From Primulina eburnea (lineage: Eukaryota; Streptophyta; Magnoliopsida; Lamiales; Gesneriaceae), in assembly GCF_022965805.1 (NCBI RefSeq), contig NW_027331379.1, positions 124,001 through 188,000 on the forward strand: DNA of 64,000 nucleotides. The letters are read 5' to 3'. Numbering within the stretch: the first letter of the stretch is position 1; the number at the start of each line of letters is the position of its first letter. Of this stretch, positions 20,539 to 33,289 are shown piece by piece. Both the position numbers and the translations under genes were made by a program. The notes under the pieces are model-generated. The model was not told the DNA's origin. It was given only the letters and a program-made list of their open reading frames with translations, and searched no databases.

Positions 20539-21490
20539 TGTAGTGTGCATGATACTTTTATTGAAGACCCATTGGAGTTGCTTTTGGTGAACCCAAAGTC
20601 CACGGAATCAGACAAAAAAGAGGTGGAGGAATGTATGAACTTCTTGGAGGGATCAAAGCCACTGCCGAGATCGGTGAATTTGAAGATTGGGGAGCTTGGA
20701 CATATTCCAAAATAACTTAAACCATCCCTAGAAGAACCCCCATTCCTCGAACTCAAACCACTTCCTCCTCATTTAAAATATTTATTTTTGAAGGAAGAAG
20801 ATAAATTTCCAGTAATTTTTTCTTCTTCATTGACACGTGAGGAGGAAGATAAGCTCTTTGAGAATGCTGAAGGATCACATATGTGCCATTGGATGGAGCA
20901 TAGCTGACATCAAAGGGATTAGTCCATCCATGTGCATGCACAAAATTTTAATGGAGAAGGAGCACTCTCCCACTACTCAACCTCAAAGGAGATTGAATCC
21001 AGCTATGCAAGAGGTCTTCAAAAAGGAGGTAATCAAACTCCTTGATGCAGGTACGACCTTTCCTATATCCGATAGCAAGTGGGTAAATCTTGTGCATGTT
21101 GTTCCTAAGAAAGAGGGAATCAATGTTGTTGAAAATGAAAATAACGAATTAATCCCACTATAACTGTGAATGGGTGGCGTGTTTGTATTGATTATCGCAA
21201 ATTTAATGATTCCACAAGAAAGGATCACTTCCCCTTACCTTTTGTTGATCAAATGCTAGAGCGTTTGGCAGGTCATGATTTTTATTGTTTTCTAGATGGT
21301 TATTCTGGATATATGAAAATCCCTATAGACCCTGAAGATCAAGATAAGACGACTTTTACTTGTCCCTATGGTACATTTGCTTATAAAAGAATGTCATTTG
21401 GTTTTTGTAATGCTCCTGCTACTTTTCAACGTTGTATGGTGTCGATTTTTCATGATATGGTTGAAAAGTATATTGAGGTCTTCATGGATG
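20539..21490 (+). pseudogene. Athila-1 reverse transcriptase, 5' part
   Basis: RT fingers and palm in pieces: HLKYLFLKEEDKFPVI, GISPSMCMHKILMEKEH, RRLNPAMQEVFKKEVIKLL, WVNLVHVVPKKEG, then after a TAA GWRVCIDYRKFND, HFPLPFVDQMLERLAG, YSGYMKIPIDPEDQDKTTF, TFAYKRMSFGFCNAPATFQR and YIEVFMD. The next residue, the second catalytic Asp of the xxDD motif, is on the far side of gypsy-2 (37501). Several stops lie upstream (20713, 21161). Confidence 0.9.
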
Positions 21491-21619
21491 TGTAATGCCC
21501 GAGATTTTGATTCTGTTAATCTGTGATTATTTATTATGAAATGATATGATTATAGACGGGCCATTCCGAGACCAGATTGGGCAAATCATATGAATTATGC
21601 TATTTTTGGACAAAATTAT

Positions 21620-21706
21620 TGGCGTCCGAGCGATAGAAAATGACCGCCCGAGCGCCAATATTCAACAAGAATATGTTTTGGGCAGAAGGTACGGCGCCCC
21701 GAGCGC
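21620..21706. repeat. GC-rich word array (GCCCGAGCGCC)
   Basis: Copies GGCGTCCGAGCG, ACCGCCCGAGCGCC and GCGCCCCGAGCGCC lie in 90 bp just upstream of the TA-rich promoter-like run. The same word, CCGCCCGAGC, is found in another LTR at 44531-44656. Confidence 0.8.
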
Positions 21707-21761
21707 CGATTGGAATTCAAGAAAATGAGTCACGTTTCATAGACATGCAAGTTGGATATAT

Positions 21762-21774
21762 ATATATATATATT

Positions 21775-21834
<60 letters not shown>
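21762..21834. repeat. TA microsatellite
   Basis: A nearly pure TA dinucleotide run of about 70 bp, broken once by TTTAAA, sits in the core promoter position of the gypsy-2 LTR. In the solo copy the same place holds only TATATATATATG. Confidence 0.9.
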
Positions 21835-21837
<3 letters not shown>

Positions 21838-22554
21838 TTCTTTTCTAGCATATGAAACGAGGGAAGGGAAGAGAGAAACGGCTAAAAATCCTTACGCCTT
21901 TATATATTCGATCCGTTCGTCTGATTTTTAATCCGAATTCAGTATCGTGTTCCTAGCGCCGAGTGCTTCAACTGGACGTAAGTTTTGTTACGTTTTGTTA
22001 TCATTTGAAATTATGATACTGCCAGAATCGGATATGATTCATATATGGTGTTGCTGATATGTTAGACATCGTATAATCGAAACCGGATTAAAGAACGGAT
22101 ACCGTATAGAATTGTTATGATTTCTGAGTTGAATTGATTGAGATGTGATATCAGATTTGTATTACTATTGATTATGAGTTGAGGAAATTGATATCTGTTG
22201 ATGTGTATTGCAAGGTATATTGAGATGGTGCAGTAGTGCTGTTGAAATAGAATTTGATTTAATTCTGATTATATCCAGTCTTGGTCTGAGTTGTGTATTG
22301 ATACGATATCTTCGATATTGTCATTGTCAGATTGAGTATTGACAGATTCGAATCCGAGACATCGACAGAGTTAGATCGACTGAAAGAAAGGTATAAATCA
22401 ATGTTGATTCGTGATTGCACAACTCGAGTTCGATTTGACTTGAGTTTTCCTAAATCACATACTTTATTTTATTGCATGGCTATCTGCAATTATGAAATTG
22501 ATATGTGTGGTCTGTTGATTCATAGACAGAGTATGTAATGAGTCATAGGCTGAT

Positions 22555-22602
22555 TTTCCTAGTCTTCGGCTGATTCGCCAAGTCTTCGGCTGATTCGCCA
22601 AG
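22555..22602 (+). repeat. 20-bp tandem repeat in the gypsy-2 LTR
   Basis: AGTCTTCGGCTGATTCGCCA occurs twice exactly and once diverged (GGCTGATTTTCCT). The 3' LTR has the same block at 36836-36893. Confidence 0.85.
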
Positions 22603-22625
22603 ACATTGGATGTTTGATTTATATC

Positions 22626-25600
22626 TGTAACGTCTCACTCATTTTTAAAATTCGACTGGATATTTTTTTTAAATAAAAGTTCGCATTTTCGAAATAACAT
22701 TTAAAATAATCGTAATTATCTTACCATAAAAATAGTGCAATTTAAATTAACCAAACTCATCCATAATCATACGAAAACATAAAATAATAAAAATCTTAAA
22801 ATCATCAATGTATGAAAATATTCATCTCGTCTCAATATCATAAATCGTAATGCGGAAAACATGTGCTCCTCGGGTCGTGTCACCGCACCAGGTCTGCCTA
22901 CTCAGAATTCCGCACCTCAGTCCCCTCATCATTAAGCTCACCTGCATCACACACGCCTAGTGAGTCTAAAGACTCAACACACCTGCACCGTTAATATCAA
23001 ATACATATACATAGCACACAGCAGTGAAAAATACCATACTCAAAATACCTTTCATGAACTTTAAAAAATGTAACATGAACGTGTCGTGTAAAATCATGAC
23101 GTGTCAAAACAGCCATCGTTAATCATCATTCCTCATTCATCTTTTATCATTTATCGTTCATCATTCATCGTTATCATTCATCATTTATCTTCATATTTCA
23201 TCGTTCATCTTTAATCATTTATCATTGGTAAATTCAGTTCATTAGACGTGACTATCGTACATCATCATTTACGATGGATCCATCATACATAGAACCGCGG
23301 TACCCGGCGGCTGTCGGACATCAGTAACAGGATCACCCATCCACTGTGCCTAGGCCTGCTCATCAGCATTTACATATACGTCTTAACCATTTACATATAC
23401 TTCGATAGCCACAACTAATTCCCGTAAAAAAAAACATTATCATTTTCATCACTTATAAAATTCATGTATAAATGCAATTTCCTTTAAATTCAAGCATGCA
23501 ACGTATATTTTTATAAAATCTTAAAAATCATGAATCATGATGCGTGAACATTTAAAATATCATGAATTTGTGCTCAGGGCGCTGCCTGGACCAACATCTC
23601 ACCATGGACCCAAAAATTACCATTTTGCCCCTAGACGTAAAATTTCACGTTTTTGACATTTTATTAATTCATTGACTATAACATGTCCCTAATAATTATT
23701 TAAGCCTACATGAATTTTTCTCATATTTTTATTTTGTTTAAATCGATGAATTTTAAATTAATCTTTAAACATAACATATTGACGCACTTTAATCTTGAAT
23801 TAAACCAAACCTTAGCATAAAATTCCCAAATTAAAAACTTAGACTTCTAATAACTATTTGAGCTTAAATATTATTTTTCATAATTTTATTAACCTTAAAT
23901 CTAAGCATTTCAATTAATTCTTTAATTAACATTTCGTGCGGCGACTAAATTCCAGATAAATCCAAAACTCATTATTTTGATCTGAATCTTACCAAACTCC
24001 TTAAAATGTCCCAAAACATTTTTAAAAGCATTCCTAGACGTAAATTCGAGCTCATTTTATAACTTAACCGAATTGCTTTAAAAATTGGACCGAAGTCCCT
24101 ATTTTAACACGAATCGACTCGAAACTCAACCAAATTTTTCCCCAACTTTCACCATACCTAATACACTCATTTACAGCATTAAAATCATCCAAACCAACCC
24201 TCTAAACCTTCGAATATGACCCTGGACAGTGGCTGGAAAAAAATTCAGCAACCCTCATTGGAACTCCTAGGCAACTAAACTTGAAACTCTTGGCCCCAAC
24301 TACCGAGCCAACGGTTACAGCATCTAAACACCCTTTCTGGACTCATGACCGAACTCCCCAAGACCTCTTGGACCATCCCTAGCTGCCCTACTGATCATGG
24401 AACCCGCCTACTCAAACCACTCGATGAACCTCTCCAAGGACAAGTTACCCAAGTCCCCTCACCAAAGCTCCTTCGATTTGCTTGAGGAACAAGACCAGCC
24501 GTTCTCATCCCCTTCCCAGCCCTTCCACTGATCCAAGAGGGTCGGCTTCAAGGCTGGTGTCGAGCCATGCACAGCTACTAACCCAAAACTCTAGATCTTG
24601 CACATTAACGTCACAACGGCTACAACCCGAGAGATTCCCCTTCGAGCTTGGCAAACCGAGACTCCATTACTTATCCACCCTTACACACGGCATGTACAGC
24701 CCTTGCAGCATGAATTTAGCAGCTCCTCGCACAAACACTAAAAAGAAACGTGAGTTGTATGAAAAAGGTGCAAGAACTTTGAACAAGACCGAAGCCTTCC
24801 AACGTCATATGCAAGATCGAGAATTCTATGCAAATACACACACATATCAGCAAGTATATCTATCATGTATGACGCAGAAATAAAAGTACATGGCATGCCT
24901 GGTATTTATTTCGCAAGGAAACCGAAGAACGGGCGTCGGGAATCAAGCCGGAGAATTTTATTTTGCAAGAACAAGTGCTAGCCGAAACCTTGCTGGAGAA
25001 AGAAGCTGAAAACGAGAGGATACTAATGGGGGAATGAGGTGTGTCGGCTGGTTCAATTATTTGGGCATAGGGTAGGTGTAGGTTTAGTTTAGGGTATTAA
25101 TTAAATAATAGATAATAATGAGCCTTAAATTATCAATTAAAGTTTTAAAAAACTAATTAAGTCCAATAAACTTAAAATTAGGCCCATTAAATCCAAACAC
25201 ACTCCCAAAAAATATTTCGTGTTGGAAAGTTTTTGAAAATATTAGTCGAGCCCTCAAAAAGTCCCTCGATTCGATAAAATTTACGCATCATTAAAAATTA
25301 AAATCATGCAGGTAAAAATACTCAATAAATCTCAATTCTTGAAAAATATATTTAAAACCACCTTATATCAATTAATAAAAACAAATCATGTACTTAAAAT
25401 AATTTTCCTCAAAATTCTCCGGTCTACGTTCCTCGTTCGAGCGCGAAATGAGACTTAAAAATCTTTAATGCATGAACCTTTAAAATTTCGTTAAATAAAT
25501 TCTATCATGCATGAATCATGCATAAAAATAATTAAACACAAATTAATAAAATAAAAATGCATTTTATGCTCTAAAAGAATTTAATAAAATACCAAAGAAA

Positions 25601-25651
25601 TTTAATAATTTGCATGCATGTAGTTCACGTTTCGATTTTCGGGACGTTACA
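22626..25651 (-). mobile_element. LARD 3' LTR
   Basis: 3026 bp. The palindrome TGAGTCTAAAGACTCA lies at 22961-22976 and ACCTGCATCAC (minus: GTGATGCAGGT) just left of it, about 320-350 bp from the LTR 3' end. A degenerate TCATT/TCGTT repeat fills 23110-23228. Plus-strand open frames at 24482-24883 recur in the other LTR. A few percent divergence from the 5' LTR by eye. Confidence 0.88.
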
Positions 25652-28329
25652 ATCTCCCCCCCTTAAATTAAATTTCGTCCCCGAAATTCGCTTATCCTTG
25701 ATAATCACAAAGTTTAGAATTAGTTCTAGTATCTCAATGGTCCACGCTTCCACGGCGCTACTCTGATTAAATAATAAATCTTAAGATGTCCTTATGTCTC
25801 CCCGATCCTAATTATTTTGCATGTCAAAATTCTCGTTTGTGAATCGCAACTTAAGATGATTTATAGTGACTTAGTTTTATTCTACTATGTCCTCGAATTT
25901 TGACTTATTTTTTTTTTTCGAAATTCTCAATATTAGAAATGACAGTTCAAACTTATCGCATCTTACTTTTCTTATAATATACTCAAGATGTTCATTGACC
26001 TATTATATTCCAATGTTGAAATCTTAACATCATCCTTTCTTAAACTTATTGAACTCAAGATAAGTTAAAGCTTCAAATCCAAGTATTGGCATTCATGTTG
26101 TTCGACTTAGGAGATCTTAGCACCAAAATTTTCTAATCGACTTCTACCTTGGGCAAAACACTTAAAAGTTAAACTTTATCTCAATTCCATAATAATATTA
26201 GACTAAGATCCTGGAATCGAATCTTTATCTTACCGCACCAAACTTACATAACCTAACTATTTAGAAGTACATCCCAATATAACACTGTTGTAAATCTTAT
26301 GTTCGAGTAGTGTTAAATCATAGAACCCAAAATATACGATGCCGATCTTCTACCTAAATAATAAAATCATTCTATCACTAATTACATGGTTAAACTATTT
26401 TCTTTCCAATTACAATAAAGTTGAGACTTAAGGCCCTTGGACTTTCCTCATTGAAGTGAATGTCGCATTGTTACGTATCATTAATGTTTAATTAATACTA
26501 GCGTATAAAAGTTAATAAGTTCTCCTATGATAATGATTGACTAATTCTAATAAATCAATTTCACTTATAACCCGTAAATTCTAGAATCCTCATATCAAGA
26601 TTTTAGATTTCTTATTCGATAAAAATATTAATATTCGTTCATTGATAACCTATGATGAACACAACTCGTTTCTGTTGGTTTTTATTTCACCCAAAATTTT
26701 CGTACGAACACCTATTTAATAAACTTAAAATTCAAGCTTACGCGACCCAAATAGTATTAGATAACATAATCTCTACACACATATTCATTTATTCTCAAGT
26801 TTCTCAATAACTTTCAAAAATTTCTTAAAACAAGGTGTCTACTTCAATTCTTATATGTGTCTATCAAGTAATCTAACCATCAATAATGCCCAACTTTCTG
26901 GAAAAATTTAACAATAGTGAAGATATAAATTTTTTTTTTAACTCCTAATATCATTATTAACACTTATGCTACATCAACCTTAAGTTCCCAAAAATAAGTT
27001 AACTTAATGTATAATCTTGTAACTTGATCAATTGGTAAATTTTATCTTAAATTGTTGACACCCAAAATTCTCAATTTGCCACAACATTATTCCATTAGCG
27101 CTTAGATTTGCAAGCCCAATATTGGTTCATCCTACGATGCCCTTGATTACCATTCTTATAACATTATAACTCATATATCTAAAGGTCTTAAATTTCCCTT
27201 CAAGCCTAAATCACCGAACATTCCTATCATTTAAACCATTCGATCGATTCTCGCTTACTATTAAACTAGTCTCCAAATTTTGCCAAAATTGAAAAATAAA
27301 TTCTTAATTTTTTCAAAAATTATCCAATTTGTCTTTAGTTTCGAAATTCCACAATTACCCATAAGTTTTTGGCGTTTCCTAATTCCATTTTATAGGTTTC
27401 TCGTACCATAAAATTCAATAATTATAAGCTTATTAAACCCAATATCAATTCTCATAACCTAGAAAATTACTGATTTTACCCAAATATTCCTCAAAATTTC
27501 GATTTTAATCCTCAAAATTTCAAAATTTGCAATTTGGTCCTTAAAATTCTCGAAGATTACAATTTTGGCTCTATAACTTTTCTAAATTTTCATTTTTGTT
27601 ACCATAAAATTTTCGACTTGGCCTCATTAAACCTATTCTCTCGAAACTCAGAATTTAATCCAAATGTTCAAAAATTTGAAAATAGTCTCTTAGAATTTTA
27701 TTTTTATTTTTTGCACTTAGGTCCTCAAATTATTGATTATTACAATTAGGTCCTTAAACTTCTCAATCCATTCAATTCAATCCTTAGGTCCCATTAGGTA
27801 GAGCATGCATCCTAAATAAATTCTACGTTTTTATACTTCTAAAGATCGTCATAGTTTTCGAATCATCAATCTTTATATGGAATCCTCGAAAATTAATTCA
27901 ACTAGCAACCACGAATTATCAATAATTTCTTAGAAATTCTACAAGTCCCAAAAACATTTGTAATTTTCAAGATTAACTTATGACCCATAAAGAGGACATC
28001 GGTACTACTAACCTACAAATCAATATAGTCAAATCATTATCAACCTCTCTTAAAGCCCAATATTCGAATTCTTAGACACATCCAACTCCAAACGTAACCA
28101 ACATGCAATTTAATCTAGTTTTTAAAACAGTAAATCCTTAAATCATAAAAACAGTTAAACATATACCGTAGATTATCATAAAGCGTAAATCACGTTAACA
28201 TGCAGGTGATATGAGTAAATCATTTAAAACATTTAAATCATAAAAGCTTACAGACTTGGGGCTTGAAGACTGAGCTGCAGAAACTGGCGGTTGCACAACC
28301 CTATACAAGAACCTTGCTCTGATACCAAC
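25652..28329 (-). other. LARD internal region, no coding sequence seen
   Basis: AT-rich, with no ORF of note and no gag, protease, RT, RNase H or integrase motif. Minus-strand start: primer site TTGGTATCAGAGCAAGG (28329-28313); end: GGGGACGAAATTTAATTTAAG then a purine tract (25680-25652), the Tekay 3' signature. In between, words such as AGGTCCTNAA and CCTNAAATTT recur (27480-27790), which looks like simple decay. Confidence 0.75.
28313..28328 (-). other. Primer binding site of the LARD
   Basis: On the minus strand TTGGTATCAGAGCAAG begins one base after the LTR end CGTTACA. It is the tRNA-iMet complement and is intact, so priming could still work. Confidence 0.85.
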
Positions 28330-31300
28330 TGTAACGTCTCACTCATTTTTAAAATTCTACTGGATATTTTTTTAAAAAAATAAAAGTTCGCATTTTGGGA
28401 ATAACATTTAAAATAATCGTAATTATCTTACCATAAAAATAGTGCAGTTTAAATTAACCAAACTCATCCGTAATCGTACGAAAACATAAAATAATAAAAA
28501 TTTTAAAATCATCAATGTATGAAAATATTCATCTCCTCTCAATCTCATAAATCGTAATGCGGGAAACATGTGGTCCTCGGGTCGTGTCACCGCACCAGGT
28601 CTGCCTACTCAGAATTCAGCACCTCAGTCCTCTCATCATTAAGCTCACTGCATCACACACGCCTAGTGAGTCTAAAGACTCAACACACCTGCAACGTTAA
28701 TAGCAAATACATATACATAGCACACAACAGTGAAAAATACCATACTCAAAATACCTTTCATGAACTTTAAAAAATGTAACATGAACGTGTCGTGTAAAAT
28801 CATGACGTGTCAAAACAGCCATCGTTAATCATCATTCCTCATTCATCTTTTATCATTTATCGTTCATCATTCATCGTTATCATTCATCATTTATCTTTCA
28901 TATTTCATCGTTCATCGTTAATCGTTCATCTTTAATCATTTATCATTGGTAAATTCAGTTCATTAGACGTGACTATCGTACATCATCATTTACGATGGAT
29001 CCATCATACATAGAACCGCGGTACCCGACGGTTGTCGGACATCAGTGACAGGATCACCCATCCACTGTGCCTAGGCCTCATCATCAGCATTTACATATAC
29101 GTCTTAACCATTTACATATACTTCGATAGCCACAACTAATTCTCGTCATTCAAAACATTATCATTTTCATCACTTATAAAATTCATGTATAAATGCAATT
29201 TCTTTTAAATTCAAGCATGCAACGTATATTTTTATAAAATCTTAAAAATCGTGAATCATGATGCATGAACATTTAAAATATCATGAATTTGTGCTCAGGG
29301 CGCTGTCAGGACCAACATCTCACCCTGGACCCAAAATTACCATTTTGCCCCTAGACGTAAAATTTCACGTTTTTGACATTTTCTTAATTCCATTGACTAT
29401 AACATGTCCCAAATAATTATTTAAGCCTACATGAATTTTTCCCATATTTTATTTGGCTTTAATCGATAAATTTTAAATTAATCTTTAAACATAACATATT
29501 GACGCGCTTTAATCCCGAATTAAACCAAACCTTAGTATAAAATTCCCAAATTAAAAACTTAGACTTCTAATAATTATTTGAGCTTAAATATTATTTTTCA
29601 TAATTTTATTAAGCTTAAATCTAAGCGTTTCAATTAATTCTTTAATTAATATTTCGTGCGGCGACTAAATCCCATATAAATCCAAACTCATTATTTTGAT
29701 CCGAATCTTACCAAACTCCTTAAAATGTCTTAAAACATTTTTAAAAGCATTCATAGACATAAATTCGAGCTCATTTCATAACTTAACCGAATTGCTTTAA
29801 AAATTGGACCGAGGTCCCTATTTTAACACGAATCGACTCGAAACTCAACCAAATTTTTCCCCAACATTCACCATACCTAATACACTCATTTACGACCTTA
29901 AAATCATTCAAACCAACCCTCTAAACCTTCAAATATGACCCTGGATAGTGGCTGGAAAAAAATTCAGCAACCCTCATTGGAACTCCTAGGCAACTAAACT
30001 TGAAACTCTTGGCCCCAACTACCGAGCCAACGGTTACAGCATCTAAACACCCTTTGTGGACTCAAGACCGAACTCCCCAAAACCTCTTGGACCATCCCTA
30101 GCCGCCCTACTGATCATGGAACCCGCCTACTCAAACCACTCGATGAACCTGTCCAAGGACAAGTTACCCAAGTCCCCTCACCAAAGCTCCTTCGATTTGC
30201 TTGAGGAACAAGACCAGCCGTTCTCAGCCCCTTCCCAGCCCTTCCACTGATCCAAGAGGGTCGGCTTCAAGACTGGTGTCGAGCCATGCACATCTACTAA
30301 CCCAAAACTCTAGATCTTGCACATTAACGTCACAACGGCTACAACCCGAGTGATTCCCCTTCGAGCTTGGCAAACCGAGACTCCATTATTTATCCACCCT
30401 TACACACGGCATTTACAGCCCTTGCAGCATGAATTTAGCAGCTCCTCGCACAAACACTAAAAAGAAACGTGAGTTGTATGAAAAAGGTGCAAGAACTTTG
30501 AACAAGACCGAAGCCTTCCAACATCATATGCAAGATCGAGAATTCTATGCAAATACACACACATATCAGCAAGTATCTAGATGCAGAAATAAAAGTACAT
30601 GGCGTGCCTGGTATTTATTTCGCAAGGAAACCGAAGAACGGGCGTCGGGAATCAAGCCGGAGAATTTTATTTTGCAAGAACAAGTGCTAGCCGAAACCTT
30701 GCTGGAGAAAGAAGCTGAAAACGAGAGGATACTAATGGGGGAATGAGGTGTGTCGGCTGGTTAAATTATTTGGGCATAGGGTAGGTGTAGGTTTAGTTTA
30801 GGGTATTAATTAAATAATAGATAATGAGCCTTAAATTATCAATTAAAGTTTTAAAAAACTAATTAAGTCCAATAAAATTAAAATTAGGCCTATTAAATCC
30901 AAACACACACCCGAAAAATATTTCGTGTTGGAAAGTTTTTGAAAATATTAGTCGAGCCCTCAAAAAGTCCCCCGATTCGATAAAATTTACGCATCGTTAA
31001 AAATTAAAATCATGCGGATAAATAACTCAATAAATCTCAATTCTTGAAAAATATATTTAAAACCACCTTATATTAATTAATAAAAATAAATCATGTACTT
31101 AAAATAATTTTCCTCAAAATTCTCCGGTCTACGTTCCTCGTTCGAGCGCGAAATGAGACTTAAAAATCTTTAATGCATGAACCTTTAAAATTTCGTTAAA
31201 TAAATTCTATCATGCATAAAAATAATTAAACACAAATTAATAAAATAAAAATGCATTTTATGCTCTAAAAGAATTTAATAAAATACCAAATAAATTTAAT

Positions 31301-31345
31301 AATTTGCATGCATGTAGTTCACATTTCGATTTTTGGGACGTTACA
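28330..31345 (-). mobile_element. LARD 5' LTR
   Basis: 3016 bp, same ends and order as the other LTR. Palindrome TGAGTCTAAAGACTCA at 28667-28682; one base of the nearby ACCTGC is lost here (ACTGC). The TCATT/TCGTT repeat at 28823-28945 has one extra unit compared with the 3' copy. Plus-strand frames 30056-30250 and 30429-30746 are kept in both LTRs. Confidence 0.88.
30429..30746 (+). other. Open frame shared by both LARD LTRs (105 codons)
   Basis: A plus-strand (antisense to the LARD) frame begins MNLAAPRTNTKKKRELYEKG and is rich in Lys, Glu and Arg. The paired copy (24482-24883) keeps the same peptide through REFYANTHTYQQV, then diverges by a short indel. I recognise no domain. The similarity may only reflect LTR homology, since both LTRs descend from one sequence. 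A captured host fragment is possible. Confidence 0.3.
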
Positions 31346-31929
31346 ATATCGATGTCGCTTAGGAGTTGATTCATTCCTATCCCTGAGATTCGGTATATGT
31401 AACAATGTCCAGGAACCGGGATCTCTAGATTAGAGGTGAGTCGAGTCTGAGATATATGACGAGTCACGAGTGATTTACAGTGCTATATCATTTCATGTTT
31501 TCCGATTTTGCTACATGTTATTGATATGCGTTTCATGCTTTTATATATGCTTTTATATGACTGCATGTTTACATTTTTTATACTGGGATTATATTCTCAC
31601 CGGAGTTATCCGGCTGTTGTCTTGTTTGTATGTGTGCACGACAACAGGTGGGGCAGGATCATGATCAGGACGAGGATGAGAGATTTCAGTTAGCGTGGAG
31701 ATCCGAACTTAGAGTAGATTGATTTCATTACTAGTGATTGAATTCTAGTTTGAGATGAACATATGTTGTACAAGATTTGTACCTTTGTATGGATATGTAT
31801 ATCGGATCGAGTACATTACGTTTCCGCAGTTGATATTTAAAAAAAAAATTATGTCCCACATTATTTAATTGTTACATTTGATATTAATAACAATTAAGAA
31901 ATGGATTAGGTCCGGGTCCCCACAGCAGG

Positions 31930-31941
31930 TGGTATCAGAGC
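31930..31941 (+). other. Primer binding site of gypsy-2
   Basis: TGGTATCAGAGC lies five bases after the LTR end CCCCACA; a perfect tRNA-iMet complement. Confidence 0.9.
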
Positions 31942-32191
31942 GATAGGTTCTGTTGACTGAGATAGAAGCTAGGGAGCGAGGTAGATTGGGTTTTCTTTCC
32001 TTGCTCCTGATTGCTAGCATGTTTACTGCTTTGAAATACATGTTACATGATTCATCTGATTTGATTTGGTAATGTGTATTGTTTGAGAATGAATCAAAAC
32101 CGATTCTTGATCAGTAGTAAGATGATCAGAGGGGGAACTGAACTGAAATATGTTTGTTGTATTGGGTTACTAATCCTTATATTATTCAGAT

Positions 32192-33130
32192 GTGCCTCCT
32201 CGAAGAGTCCCAGAACAGGGTATTACATCTGCAAATCTGATGGATGTGACAGCTACACCGATGGAAACACTGTTAAAGAGGTTTCAGTCCTTCAAACCGC
32301 CAACCCTGAAAGGAACAGAGAGTTCAGTTGACTGTGAGTGTTGGTTAGATGATATAGAGATGCTGTTTTATTCCCTAGATTACAGTGATGAGCACCGAGT
32401 CAGACTGATAGGGCACCAGTTGCATGAAGTTGCAAAGAACTGGTGGATCACAACAAGGAGGGCCTTGGAGCATCGAGGTATGACTATTACCTGGAATGTA
32501 TTTAAAACTGAATTTTATCAACGATTCTTTCCAGTGTCGTACAGAAAGGACAAGGGTGCAGAGTTTGACAATTTGAGACAGTGCCAGTGGAACATTAAGA
32601 GTATGTGGCCAAGTCTCTACCTTGTTGAGGTTTGCTCCACATGTTGCCGAGAATGATGAGGTCGTTGCCGATCATTTTATCAATGGACTGAACCTCGAGA
32701 TCTTTACATTGGTAAACACCGGGAGACCGAATAAGTTTTCTGATGCTCTGAACCGAGCCAAAGGAGTCGAAGCCGGTCTGATGAGACAGAAAGGAGCTTC
32801 GTTTGTGCCTCCAGCATAGAGACCACATCAACCATCTCCTTTATTTGAGAGTGGTAGTAGTAGTTGTGGATAGAGAGATTTTCTGAAGGCCAGAGGGAAA
32901 CATTTTAAGAAGTCTGGCAACAGTTCTTCTAGCTCCAGTGGTTCCAAACAGAGTTATACCGGGCCTTACTGCAGAACTTGCGGTGGGAGACATCCCACAG
33001 AACAATGCCAGGGATTACTTGGTAGTTGCCACATCTGCCGACAGCAGGGACATTTTCCAGAGTATGTCCACAGAGAGGTTCCCAAAGATCTCAGGGAGCC
33101 GAATCATCTGGATCAGCAGCACAGACTGAT
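32192..33130 (+). pseudogene. gypsy-2 gag
   Basis: Gag starting MPPRRVPEQGITSANLMDV at 32192, with ETLLKRFQSFKPPTLKGTE, CWLDDIEMLFYSLDYSDE, LIGHQLHEVAKNWWITT and FKTEFYQRFFPVSYRKDK, the Retrotrans_gag domain. A frameshift near 32590 moves it to LLRFAPHVAENDEVVADHF and FSDALNRAKGVEAGLM, ending in a TAG (32819). A zinc knuckle region in a third frame (about 32955-33060) reads CRTCGGRHPTEQC and CHICRQQGHF. Gag would coat the element RNA. Confidence 0.88.
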
Positions 33131-33289
33131 AGAAGATCAGCTGCTGTTCATTCATTTCATCCAGCACCATCTCAGTCACAGCAGAGGCTAGAAGGAAGCT
33201 AGACAGTTAGCCAGCCTCATAGACAGCAGGCCAGAGTATTTGCTTTGACAGAGGAGCAGGCTCAGGAAGCACCAGATGACGTTGTTGCA

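Larger units (their letters stand above)
22626..31345 (-). mobile_element. LARD: non-coding LTR element with 3-kb LTRs
   Basis: Two LTRs of about 3.02 kb (22626-25651 and 28330-31345), both TGTAACGTC...GACGTTACA, flank 2.68 kb. The target duplication ATATC is perfect (22621-22625 and 31346-31350). Direction is minus: on that strand the primer site TTGGTATCAGAGC follows the LTR at 28330, and a purine tract AAGGGGGGGGAGAT precedes the LTR at 25651. No gag or pol domain is seen in six frames, which fits a large retrotransposon derivative that must borrow proteins, probably from a Tekay relative. Confidence 0.9.
21491..31924 (+). mobile_element. 5' LTR of gypsy-2, split by a LARD
   Basis: With the 8.7-kb nested element and one target copy removed, the LTR is about 1709 bp, matching the solo LTR at 7703-9407. 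It has a GC-rich array (21620-21706), a long TA run (21762-21834), a 20-bp tandem repeat (22555-22602), hairpin CCGGAGTTATCCGG (31600-31613) and ACAACAG|GT (31642-31649). No coding content. Confidence 0.9.

Noticed and set aside
25652..28329. Possible decayed gag or pol in the LARD
   Set aside because: I searched by eye for gag, DTG/DSG, YVDD, DDE and zinc motifs on both strands and found none.
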